From: SZAS-103 sp043747745
Lineage (GTDB): Bacteria > Pseudomonadota > Gammaproteobacteria > Xanthomonadales > Xanthomonadaceae
Length of the DNA: 38,175 bases
Direction: 5' to 3'
NCBI GenBank assembly: GCA_043747745.1
Contig: JAYTOP010000003.1
Span: 1 to 38,175 of the forward strand
A program made the position numbers and the translations under genes. Numbering within the stretch: position 1 is the first letter of the stretch; each line of letters starts with the position of its first letter. A model generated the notes under the pieces. The model was given only the letters and a program-made list of their open reading frames with translations, was not told the DNA's origin and did not search any database. Positions 23,014 through 33,258 of the stretch are shown piece by piece.

Positions 23014-23778
23014 CTACTTCCTCAGCCGCGCCACCAGCGCCTGCAATGCGCCCTGGGTATCGGGCTGGTTCCATGCATCAAGGAAGCTGTCGAGATCCAC
23101 GCGCTTCGGGTCGGTGAGCGCATCGACGAGGTCCGCGCGCGACAGTGCGCGCGTGGCGAGCATCGCCGCCGAGGGCAGCGCGAGCAACTCGTTCAGCCAG
23201 GCGACTGCGCGCGGCCGCACCTGGCCGAGTTCGGCCAGTTCGTCCACGAGGCCGATTGCGAGCGCCCGACGCGCACTTGGCATCACGCCAGAAACCAGCA
23301 TGCGTTCGGCGCGGTGTGCGCCAACCACGCGACGCAGCAGATGCTGGATGCCTTCGGGTACGGGAAGGCCAACCTGGACTTCGTTGAGTCCGATCCGGAA
23401 CGGTTTGGACGGGTCGGGCGAGCGAGCCATCACACGGTAGTCGCAGCACAGGGCGAGGACGCAGCCGCCGGCCGGGTTGTGCCCGGCGATCGCGGCGACA
23501 ACCGGGACCGGAGATTTCGCGATCGCGATCGCGGTGTCGAAGAAGCTGCGCCATGCGGCTTTCAGGTCGGCTGCATCGAGTCCCATCAGGTGCGGCACGT
23601 CGAGCCCGCCGGAAAACACATTCGGTCCACCGGAGATGACGATGCCGCGTGCGCCATCGCCGGGTGCGGCTTCGACGGCCTCGTGCAGTGCTGTCAGCAG
23701 GTCAGGATTGAGCGCATTGACGGGTGGTCGTGCAAGGCGGATTTCGTGGATGGAACCGTGCTTGTCATGCTCGATCAT
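23014..23778 (-). CDS. Enoyl-CoA delta-isomerase-like protein (crotonase superfamily, ECI1 type)
   Basis: 254 aa from ATG 23778. The crotonase fold is clear (LARPPVNALNPDLL, VFSGGLDVPHLMGLD, VAAIAGHNPAGGCVLALCCDYRVM). The position of the first hydratase glutamate is valine (V107), while E133 in IGLNEVQVG is kept. CPAGG/NPAGG-x-x-ALxCDYR and GLNExQ are the pattern of mitochondrial-type dodecenoyl-CoA isomerase, which moves a cis/trans-3 double bond to trans-2 so unsaturated fatty acids can enter beta-oxidation. It is a single gene on the minus strand, divergent from the copper chaperone gene. Confidence 0.85.
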   Translation of the reverse strand: MIEHDKHGSIHEIRLARPPVNALNPDLLTALHEAVEAAPGDGARGIVISGGPNVFSGGLDVPHLMGLDAADLKAAWRSFFDTAIAIAKSPVPVVAAIAGHNPAGGCVLALCCDYRVMARSPDPSKPFRIGLNEVQVGLPVPEGIQHLLRRVVGAHRAERMLVSGVMPSARRALAIGLVDELAELGQVRPRAVAWLNELLALPSAAMLATRALSRADLVDALTDPKRVDLDSFLDAWNQPDTQGALQALVARLRK

Positions 23779-23845
23779 GTGGCGATCCCGGTTGCAAAGA
23801 CGCGACGATAACCCATCATCGGCTTCGACACGCTAAAATCAGTCG

Positions 23846-24376
23846 ATGAAAACTCCGATCCTGCGTGGCCTGATCACAGCCCTTGCCATCACCGGCAGCA
23901 TGAGTTGCATCGCCGCCATGCCGCGTGTGCACACGCACACGATGAAGTCCGTGAAAGACCACGCGAACCGACCTGCGGCGATGGTGCAGACAACCACTCT
24001 GCATGCGGAATCCGCATGGGTCCGCGCAGCGCCTCCAGGCACGGCGATGCTGGCCGGCTACATGACGATCCGCAACGACGGCAAGCAGCCGGTGCGCTAC
24101 GAATGGGCGCAGAGCGATGTGTTCGGGATGGTCGAGATGCACAAGACGACGCTCGTGGAAGGCGTCAGTACGATGCGCCCGGCCGGTAATCAAACTATTC
24201 CCGCTGGTGGCACCTTGCGCATCGAGCCAGGTGGTTTGCACCTGATGCTGATGCAGCCGCAGCGCGAGCTGAAGGTCGGCGACCAGGTGCGTTTCCGCTT
24301 GCATTTCACCGATGGCAGCGCACTCGACGTCCTCGCGCCGGTCAGCGCCGAAGCGCCTGCTGCAGCGACGCACTGA
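23846..24376 (+). CDS. Periplasmic copper chaperone PCu(A)C
   Basis: 176 aa. A signal peptide (about 1-24, LITALAITGSMSCIAA) is followed by a His/Met-containing linker and the PCu(A)C domain (about 52-165). The Cu(I)-binding motif H-x10-M-x21-H-x-M is exact: H99, M110, H132 and M134 (MHKTT, STM, GLHLM). Such proteins deliver copper to the CuA site of cytochrome oxidase together with Sco. The surrounding text, AWVRAAPPGTAMLAGYMTIRNDG, is typical. No Sco or oxidase gene is adjacent in this window. Confidence 0.93.
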   Translation: MKTPILRGLITALAITGSMSCIAAMPRVHTHTMKSVKDHANRPAAMVQTTTLHAESAWVRAAPPGTAMLAGYMTIRNDGKQPVRYEWAQSDVFGMVEMHKTTLVEGVSTMRPAGNQTIPAGGTLRIEPGGLHLMLMQPQRELKVGDQVRFRLHFTDGSALDVLAPVSAEAPAAATH

Positions 24377-24382
24377 GCCCTC

Positions 24383-24801
24383 TCACAAGCAAGTGCATGC
24401 TGCCCGAACGCATTCGGGCAGTGGCGCCGAATTTCCGCTGCGCTTGTCGAACCACACCATCACCACATGGCCGTCGCAGTACAGCGCCGACGTGTGCTTC
24501 GCCGACAGGATGCGATGGCCGAGGGTGAAGCTGCTGTTGCCGATGCGATCGACGAACAGTTCGACGACGATATCTTCCGGCCATGCGATCGGGCGCTTGA
24601 AGTTCACCAGCGCGGACGCGACCACCGGCGCGACGTGCGCGTCCATCCACGGCCCGTCGAGCGTCAGCAGCCAGCGCAGCCGTGCTTCCTCCAGATAGCG
24701 CAGGTAGTTGGTGTTGTTGACGTGGTTGAACGCGTCGAGATCGCCCCAGCGCACTGCGATTTCGGTGCGGAAAAGCAGCGGCTGTGCGGAGTCGGCGGCG
24801 C

Positions 24802-24805
<4 letters not shown>
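24383..24805 (-). CDS. 4HBT hot-dog fold acyl-CoA thioesterase
   Basis: 140 aa starting at an ATG that overlaps the uvrA stop (ATGA, 24802-24805). The hot-dog thioesterase signature is RWGDLDAFNHVNNTNYLRYLEEAR, with the catalytic Asp at D24. WMDAHVAPVVASALVNFKRPIAWPEDIVVEL and the ALYCDGHVVMVWFD strand follow. It belongs to the YbgC/FadM-like branch that hydrolyses acyl-CoA; the chain length cannot be read. Coupling to uvrA is positional. The 3' end contains a 9-bp inverted repeat (24400-24421). Confidence 0.88.
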
Positions 24806-27744
<2,939 letters not shown>

Positions 27745-27936
27745 GTGTTGCCTCGAAATGGAATCCAATCTGCCAGTTTAACCCTGCGGTCAAGGCCGAA
27801 CCAGTTCCAGGGTGTGCCGGATCTGGGGTCGATTCCGCGTGTCGCAATGCCGGCCGACCAAGGCGTTCAGGCTCGGCAGTTCAAGCCGGCCAATTCGCTA
27901 CGACGGAGTCTTTCCGGCAACCTGCCGTGCAAGGGT

Positions 27937-27966
27937 TTGACTGTAAGGGACTGTTTCCCCTACAAT
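27937..27966 (+). promoter_or_regulatory. Sigma70 promoter of rplU-rpmA
   Basis: TTGACT (27937-27942) and TACAAT (27961-27966) are separated by 18 bp. The predicted start leaves a leader of about 67 nt before the rplU ATG. In the 27745-27936 stretch upstream I see no gene. Confidence 0.8.
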
Positions 27967-28040
27967 TCCGCTTCTGTCGCGCCTCGATGCGTGGCAGCGT
28001 TGCCAGAATAACTACAGATAACCAACTCAGGACACCAGTC

Positions 28041-28403
28041 ATGTACGCAGTTTTGTTCACTGGCGGTAAGCAGTACCGCGTGATGCAGGGCGAAACCCTG
28101 CGCGTTGAGAAGCTCGACGGCGACGTCGGCGCGGCTCTCAAGTTCGAGAACGGGCAGGTGCTGATGCTTGCCGATGCCGACAACATCCACCTCGGCGATG
28201 CACTCAAGGGCAGCTCGATCGCGGCTACCATCAAGGCCCACGGCCGCGCCGACAAGATCCGCATCGTGAAGTTCCGCCGCCGCAAACACCATCGCAAGCA
28301 GATGGGCCATCGGCAGAGCTACACCGAGATCGAGATCACCGGCATCTCCGCCGGCCAGAATTCCAAGAAAGACGCTGGCGCAAAAGCCGGCGGCCAGGAG
28401 TAA
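28041..28403 (+). CDS. rplU: 50S ribosomal protein L21
   Basis: 120 aa from ATG 28041 with CAGGA upstream. The L21 N-terminus MYAVLFTGGKQYRVMQGETL is unmistakable, and the RNA-binding KFRRRKHHRKQMGHRQ with YTEIEITGI is the family signature. A C-terminal extension of about 17 residues (Gly/Lys/Ala-rich) exceeds the E. coli protein (103 aa). It binds 23S rRNA in the large subunit. It forms an operon with rpmA, 6 bp apart. Confidence 0.98.
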   Translation: MYAVLFTGGKQYRVMQGETLRVEKLDGDVGAALKFENGQVLMLADADNIHLGDALKGSSIAATIKAHGRADKIRIVKFRRRKHHRKQMGHRQSYTEIEITGISAGQNSKKDAGAKAGGQE

Positions 28404-28409
28404 TCAGTC

Positions 28410-28670
<261 letters not shown>

Positions 28671-28693
28671 TTGCCGTTGGTCAAGCTGCAAGG

Positions 28694-28722
28694 ACGCCCC
28701 GCTTGTGCGGGGCGTTTCGTTT
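28694..28722 (+). terminator. Intrinsic terminator of rplU-rpmA
   Basis: ACGCCCCGC (28694-28702) pairs with GCGGGGCGT (28707-28715) around TTGT, a 9-bp GC-rich stem followed by TTCGTTT. It is 24 bp past the rpmA stop, so obgE likely has its own promoter in the next 84 bp. Confidence 0.92.
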
Positions 28723-28806
28723 AAGAGCCATGGAATCGGGAATGGCGGAAGCGAGTCCCGTACCATGTGCTGCCGATTCAATCCTCTTCTTGCGATTCCC
28801 TGCCCA

Positions 28807-29961
28807 ATGAAATTCGTCGACGAAGCGCAAATCCACGTCCAGGCCGGTGCCGGCGGCAACGGCTGCGTGAGCTTCCGTCGCGAGAAATTCATTCCGCTGG
28901 GCGGCCCTGACGGCGGCGATGGTGGCGACGGCGGCAGCATCTGGATGATCGCCGATGAAAACCTCAACACCCTGATCGACTTCCGCCACGAACGTCGCTA
29001 CAAGGCGGAACGCGGAGAGAACGGCAGGGGCCGGCAGATGTTCGGCAAGGCCGGCCAAGACACGCTCGTCCGTGTGCCAGTTGGCACTGCAGTGACCAAT
29101 GTCGCGACCGATGAACTGATCGGCGATCTCACCGAGCACGGCCAGAAAATGCTGGTCGCGCAAGGCGGGCACGGCGGTCAGGGCAATGTGCATTTCAAGA
29201 GCTCTGTCACCCGCGCGCCACGTCGCGCAGTGCCGGGCAGCGAGGGCGAAGAGCGCGAAGTCAGGCTGGAGCTGCGCCTGCTCGCCGATGTTGGCCTGCT
29301 CGGTTTTCCGAATGCCGGCAAGTCGACCTTCATCCGCGCGGTGTCGGCTGCGACGCCGCGTGTTGCGGACTATCCGTTCACGACATTGCATCCGAACCTC
29401 GGTGTGGTCAGCGTCGAGGCGCATCGCAGTTTCGTGATCGCCGATATCCCTGGACTGATCGAAGGCGCGGCCGATGGCGCGGGCCTCGGCATCCAGTTCC
29501 TGCGACATCTCCAGCGTACCCGCATCCTGCTGCATCTCGTCGACCTGATGCCGCTCGACGATTCCGATCCTGCCGAGCAGGTGCGCGCGATCGAGCGCGA
29601 GCTTGGCAAATACGATCCGGCGCTGCTCGAAAAGCCCCGCTGGCTGGTAATGAACAAGACCGACCTGTTGCTGCCGGACGAAGCACGCGAGCGTGCCGAG
29701 GCCGTGGTCGCGGCGCTCGACTGGAAAGAGCCATGGTTCATGGTCTCGGCGATCGGCCGCGAGGGCACCCGCGAGGTCTGCCTGAAGGTCCAGCAGTTCT
29801 TCGACGAACAGAAATACAAGGCGATGCAGGATGCTGCCGAGCTTGATGCGCGATCGCAGGCTATGCGCGAGAAGGTTGCGCGCGAGCAGGCGTCTTTGGC
29901 GCCTGCCGCGATCGAGAATCCAGCCGCAACCGACGGCTCCTCCGCATCCGATGCGAGCTGA
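28807..29961 (+). CDS. obgE: GTPase ObgE/CgtA
   Basis: Ribosome-associated GTPase involved in 50S assembly and stress/cell-cycle control. ATG at 28807 gives 384 aa; longer readings overlap rpmA and the terminator. The glycine-rich OBG fold covers 1-158 (AGAGGNGCVSFRREKFIPLGG, GPDGGDGGDGGS). G1 is GFPNAGKST near 166-174, G3 is DIPGLIEGA from 213, and G4 is NKTD at 283. The C-terminal 45 residues are acidic and Ala/Ser-rich, as in proteobacterial ObgE. It converges with rpsT. Confidence 0.97.
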   Translation: MKFVDEAQIHVQAGAGGNGCVSFRREKFIPLGGPDGGDGGDGGSIWMIADENLNTLIDFRHERRYKAERGENGRGRQMFGKAGQDTLVRVPVGTAVTNVATDELIGDLTEHGQKMLVAQGGHGGQGNVHFKSSVTRAPRRAVPGSEGEEREVRLELRLLADVGLLGFPNAGKSTFIRAVSAATPRVADYPFTTLHPNLGVVSVEAHRSFVIADIPGLIEGAADGAGLGIQFLRHLQRTRILLHLVDLMPLDDSDPAEQVRAIERELGKYDPALLEKPRWLVMNKTDLLLPDEARERAEAVVAALDWKEPWFMVSAIGREGTREVCLKVQQFFDEQKYKAMQDAAELDARSQAMREKVAREQASLAPAAIENPAATDGSSASDAS

Positions 29962-30037
29962 GTTGCTGCGATTCGCGGACGTTCATACCGCGCACGACCA
30001 CGACAAAGTCGACTCGTCTCGGCGTTCGAATTCCATC

Positions 30038-30103
30038 GACAAAAAAGCCGACTTGCGCCGGCTTGCGAATCCCATCAAAGCAAAAGCCGACTTGCGTCGG
30101 CTT
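30038..30103 (-). terminator. Two tandem intrinsic terminators of rpsT
   Basis: On the minus strand AAGCCGAC/GTCGGCTT (30103-30084) encloses a GCAA tetraloop and is followed by TTGCTTT. A near-copy, AAGCCGGC/GTCGGCTT with the same GCAA loop (30064-30045), is followed by TTTTTTGTCG. The two share 15 of 16 stem bases, suggesting duplication. They end the rpsT transcript before it meets obgE. Confidence 0.88.
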
Positions 30104-30130
30104 GAGCATGTTGACCTTGCGAGCTGCCGA

Positions 30131-30400
30131 TCAGGCGGCTTGCAGCGCCTTGATGCGCGCGGTCAGGCGGCTCTTGTGGCGCGCGGCCTTGTTCTTGTGG
30201 ATCAGGCCACGGCTGGAGAAGCGGTCCAGGATCGGCTGGGCACCGTCGAACGCGGCCTTGGCGGCGGTGTGGTCCTTGGCGTCGAGCGCCTTGAGAACCT
30301 TCTTGACGGCGGTGCGCAGCATGGAACGCGCGCTGGCGTTGCGGGCGCGATGGACCTCGGCCTGTTTGGCGCGCTTTTTGGCGGACTTGATGTTGGCCAA
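30131..30400 (-). CDS. rpsT: 30S ribosomal protein S20 (TTG start)
   Basis: The conserved S20 sequence begins ANIKSAKKRAKQAEVHRARN, and the codon before it is TTG at 30400, with AGGAG eight bases upstream; no ATG is near. E. coli rpsT also uses a UUG start, which is linked to its autoregulation, so TTG is preferred. Length is 89 aa, close to the usual 87. RNA-binding helices include SMLRTAVKKVLKAL and GLIHKNKAARHKSRLTARIKAL. It has a strong promoter upstream and is monocistronic. Confidence 0.96.
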   Translation of the reverse strand: MANIKSAKKRAKQAEVHRARNASARSMLRTAVKKVLKALDAKDHTAAKAAFDGAQPILDRFSSRGLIHKNKAARHKSRLTARIKALQAA

Positions 30401-30464
30401 GGTAGAACTCCTGAAAAGTCTGGGATGACGAAAATGGGGAATGGGGCGGCGTGTAAGACCGCGC

Positions 30465-30493
30465 ATTATGGGGGGGGCGTTCAGGCGTGTCAA
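30465..30493 (-). promoter_or_regulatory. Strong sigma70 promoter of rpsT
   Basis: On the minus strand a perfect TTGACA (30493-30488) and CATAAT (30470-30465) are 17 bp apart. The spacer includes a run of C. A start near 30458 leaves a leader of about 58 nt before the TTG start codon. Confidence 0.88.
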
Positions 30494-30525
30494 CCGCTCA
30501 CTGGGCGCGTTTCGGGCGCCGCCGC

Positions 30526-32133
30526 ATGAGCCGTCCGAGCATGCTGCGCTCGGTGGCGTCGTTCAGCGGCATGACGATGATTTCGCGCGTGTTCGGGCTG
30601 GTGCGCGACATGGCGATCAACGCCTCGTTCGGTGCTGACTGGCGGACCGACGCGTTCTGGGTCGCCTTCCGCATCCCGAACTTCATGCGCCGCCTGTTCG
30701 CGGAAGGATCGTTCTCGACGGCCTTCGTGCCGGTCCTGACCGAGGTCAAGGAAACCCGCAGCCTCGACGACGTGCGCGCGTTGGTTGCACGAACCGCAGG
30801 TACCCTCGGCGCGGTGCTGCTGGTGATCGTCGCGCTCGGCGTGATTTTCGCCCCGCAGGTAACTTTGCTGTTTTCCCCGGGCGCGGTCCTGCAACCGGAA
30901 AAGCTGAGCCTGACTGTGAACCTGCTGCGGCTGACGTTCCCGTTCCTGCTGTTCGTGTCGCTGACCGCGCTCGCCGGCGGCGTCCTCAACAGCTACAACC
31001 GCTTCGGCCTGCCCGCACTGACGCCGGTGATCCTCAACCTGTGCATGATCGCTGGCGCGCTCTGGTTGTCGCGTCTGCTGGATACGCCGATCCTGGCGTT
31101 GGGTTGGGCGATCCTGGCGGCCGGCATCCTGCAACTCGTGGTGCAACTGCCGGCGATGCGCGAACTGGGCGTGCTGGCGTGGCCGCGCTGGGGCTGGTCG
31201 CATCCGGACGTGCGCAAAATCATGCGGCTGATGGTGCCGACCTTGTTTGGCTCTTCCGTCGCGCAGGTGAACCTGCTACTCGACACCGTGATCGCCTCCT
31301 TGCTCGTCGCCGGTTCGCAGACCTGGCTGTCGCAGGCCGATCGATTCCTCGAACTGCCGCTGGGCGTGTTCGGCATCGCGCTAGGCACGGTGATCCTGCC
31401 CACCCTGTCGCGGCACCATGTCAACACCGACCGCGAGGGCTTCTCGAAAGCGCTGGACTGGGGATTGCGCACGACGCTGATGATCGCGGTGCCGGCGATG
31501 CTTGGCCTGATGCTGCTGTCGGTGCCGCTCGTCGCGACGCTGTTTCAGCACGGGCGCTTCACGCCGTTCGACACGCGCATGGCGGCATTGTCGGTGTTCG
31601 GCCTGAGTTTCGGACTGCCAGCATTCGCGCTGGTCAAGGTCGTGTTGCCGGCGTTCTACGCGCGCCAGGACACACGTACGCCGGTCAAGGCCGGTGTCGC
31701 CTCACTGGTCGCGAACATGGTGTTCAACGTCCTGATCCTGGCGATCCTCTACAAGGTCTGGGTGCCAGCAGACCTGCAGAAGGGCTCGGTCTGGGTCGCG
31801 CTGTCGAAGGTCCCAGGCCTGCATTTCGCGCTTGGACTTGCGAGCGCGATTGCGAGCTACCTGAACCTCGCGCTGCTGTGGCGATGGCTGAAGCGGGCTG
31901 GGGTCTATCAGCGCCAGCCGGGCTGGAGCCGCTTCCTGGTACGCCTGTTCGTGGCCTGCATCGTCATGGTTGCGGCGGTCGGGGTCGGGCAGTGGTTTGG
32001 GCCGGATTTCACGAAGATCGCGGCGTTGCAGCGGGTCCTCTGGCTTGGCGCGCTGGTCGCTGCGGGCGTCGGCGCCTACGGCATTGCGATGGTGGCGATG
32101 GGCTTCCGCCCGCGCGAACTCCGCGAGCACTGA
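30526..32133 (+). CDS. murJ: Lipid II flippase MurJ
   Basis: Inner-membrane flippase of the MOP superfamily that moves lipid II for peptidoglycan synthesis. ATG at 30526 (MSRPSMLRSVASFSG) gives 535 aa; the true start could be slightly upstream. About 14 hydrophobic segments are present. Family landmarks include SRVFGLVRDMAIN, FRIPNFMRRLFAEGSFSTAFVPVL (the conserved loop), LELPLGVFGIALGTVILPTLSRH, FQHGRFTPFDT and FYARQDTRTPVKAG. It is divergent from rpsT and heads a run with ribF, ileS, lspA and ispH. A TATACT close to 32153 may be a promoter for ribF. Confidence 0.97.
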   Translation: MSRPSMLRSVASFSGMTMISRVFGLVRDMAINASFGADWRTDAFWVAFRIPNFMRRLFAEGSFSTAFVPVLTEVKETRSLDDVRALVARTAGTLGAVLLVIVALGVIFAPQVTLLFSPGAVLQPEKLSLTVNLLRLTFPFLLFVSLTALAGGVLNSYNRFGLPALTPVILNLCMIAGALWLSRLLDTPILALGWAILAAGILQLVVQLPAMRELGVLAWPRWGWSHPDVRKIMRLMVPTLFGSSVAQVNLLLDTVIASLLVAGSQTWLSQADRFLELPLGVFGIALGTVILPTLSRHHVNTDREGFSKALDWGLRTTLMIAVPAMLGLMLLSVPLVATLFQHGRFTPFDTRMAALSVFGLSFGLPAFALVKVVLPAFYARQDTRTPVKAGVASLVANMVFNVLILAILYKVWVPADLQKGSVWVALSKVPGLHFALGLASAIASYLNLALLWRWLKRAGVYQRQPGWSRFLVRLFVACIVMVAAVGVGQWFGPDFTKIAALQRVLWLGALVAAGVGAYGIAMVAMGFRPRELREH

Positions 32134-32166
32134 GCGCTGACCGCGCCACGGCTATACTTCAAGGCT

Positions 32167-33258
32167 ATGAGTCTATTGTTCCGCGACGTCGAAGGCGACT
32201 GCCTTTGTCCGCACGGCAGCGTGGTCTGCATCGGTGCGTTCGACGGCCTGCATCTCGGCCATCGTGCACTGGTGGGCCGCGCCGTCGCGCATGCGCGCGA
32301 ACTGGGCGTGGAAGCGGTCGCGCTGAGCTTCGAGCCGTTGCCGCGCGAGTTTTTCGCGAGCGCGACCAAACCTTCCCGGCTCTCCCTGCCGCGCGCGAAG
32401 TTCGAGGGCTTGCGCGCGCTAGGCGTGGATCGGATCGGCCTGCTGCGTTTCGATGCGCGGATGGCAGCGCTGTCGGCGCGCGATTTCATCGAACACGTGC
32501 TGGTGCGACGGCTGCATGCGCGCGAGGTCTGGGTCGGGCCGGAGTTCCGCTTCGGGCACGGTCGCGCTGGCGACCTGGCACTGCTGCGCGAGATGGGCGA
32601 GCGCAATGGTTTTGCGGCGAACGAAATCACGCCGATGCTCATTGATGGCGAGCGGGTGTCTAGTTCTGCGATCCGTGCGTTGCTCGCGGCCGGCGACCTG
32701 GATGCGGCTGCGCATTTGCTCGGCCGGCCATATGCGATCGCCGGCAAGGTCGTGCGTGGACAGCAGCTCGGGCGCACGCTCGGTTATCCGACCGCAAACC
32801 TGCGCCTGGGCGGCAAGACGCCTGCACTCGGCGGCATCTTCGCGACGCGTGTGCATGGGCTCGGCGACGCGTTTGCGCGATGCGTTGAAGCGCATCGCGC
32901 GCGGAGCCGAGCGCCCGAAGCAGGAGGCGAAGGGCCGGGTTGCTTGGCGAGGCCTTGGACGGCCGAGCATAGCAACGGCCAGCGAGGCATAGCTGAGCGA
33001 GGGGCTGGCTGGCCATCCTTATCCAGTCTCGGCACCCGCCCGACCGTGCACGGCACCGAGCGTTTGCTCGAAGCGCATCTGTTCGACTTCGATGGCGACC
33101 TGTACGGTCGGCGTATCGAGCTGGAGTTCGTCGGAAAATTGCGCGACGAGTTGCGTTTCGACGATCTGGACGCATTGACGACCCAGATGCATCGCGATGC
33201 CGCGCAGGCGCGCGCGATGCTGGGCATGCAGGAACAACGACGTGGAGCGATGGCGTGA
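32167..33258 (+). CDS. ribF: Bifunctional riboflavin kinase / FAD synthetase with in-frame insertion
   Basis: Makes FMN and FAD from riboflavin. 363 aa, against about 310-320 for the family. The FAD synthetase (nucleotidyltransferase) domain is about 15-185, with GAFDGLHLGHRALV (23-36) and SSSAIRALL. The riboflavin kinase domain begins near 195 with GRTLGYPTANL and ends with SLGTRPTVHGTERLLEAHLFDFDGDLYGRR. Between RVHGLGDAFA and SLGTRPT lie about 45 extra residues (roughly 237-282), unlike any RibF and encoded by inverted-repeat DNA. The extra segment is in frame, in a loop of the kinase beta-barrel, so function may persist. It overlaps ileS by GTGA. Confidence 0.93.
   Translation: MSLLFRDVEGDCLCPHGSVVCIGAFDGLHLGHRALVGRAVAHARELGVEAVALSFEPLPREFFASATKPSRLSLPRAKFEGLRALGVDRIGLLRFDARMAALSARDFIEHVLVRRLHAREVWVGPEFRFGHGRAGDLALLREMGERNGFAANEITPMLIDGERVSSSAIRALLAAGDLDAAAHLLGRPYAIAGKVVRGQQLGRTLGYPTANLRLGGKTPALGGIFATRVHGLGDAFARCVEAHRARSRAPEAGGEGPGCLARPWTAEHSNGQRGIAERGAGWPSLSSLGTRPTVHGTERLLEAHLFDFDGDLYGRRIELEFVGKLRDELRFDDLDALTTQMHRDAAQARAMLGMQEQRRGAMA
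32875..33014. repeat. Palindromic element inserted in frame inside ribF
   Basis: GCGCGATGCG (32875-32884) and CGCATCGCGC (32891-32900) form a perfect 10-bp stem around TTGAAG. Further in, GTTGCT (32939-32944) pairs with AGCAAC (32970-32975), with GGCC on both outer sides. GGCCAGC near 32977 pairs with GCTGGC...GGCC near 33004-33014. Nearly the whole stretch can fold. It matches the extra part of RibF. The boundaries are approximate. Confidence 0.7.

Noticed and set aside
24400..24421. 9-bp perfect inverted repeat CTGCCCGAA/TTCGGGCAG downstream of the copper chaperone
   Set aside because: It looks like a terminator stem, but no T tract follows on either strand and it lies inside the thioesterase coding sequence.
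27745..27790. Possible LexA box upstream of uvrA
   Set aside because: No CTG-N10-CAG or TTAG-N6-TACTA type sequence is present in the upstream stretch that I could align.
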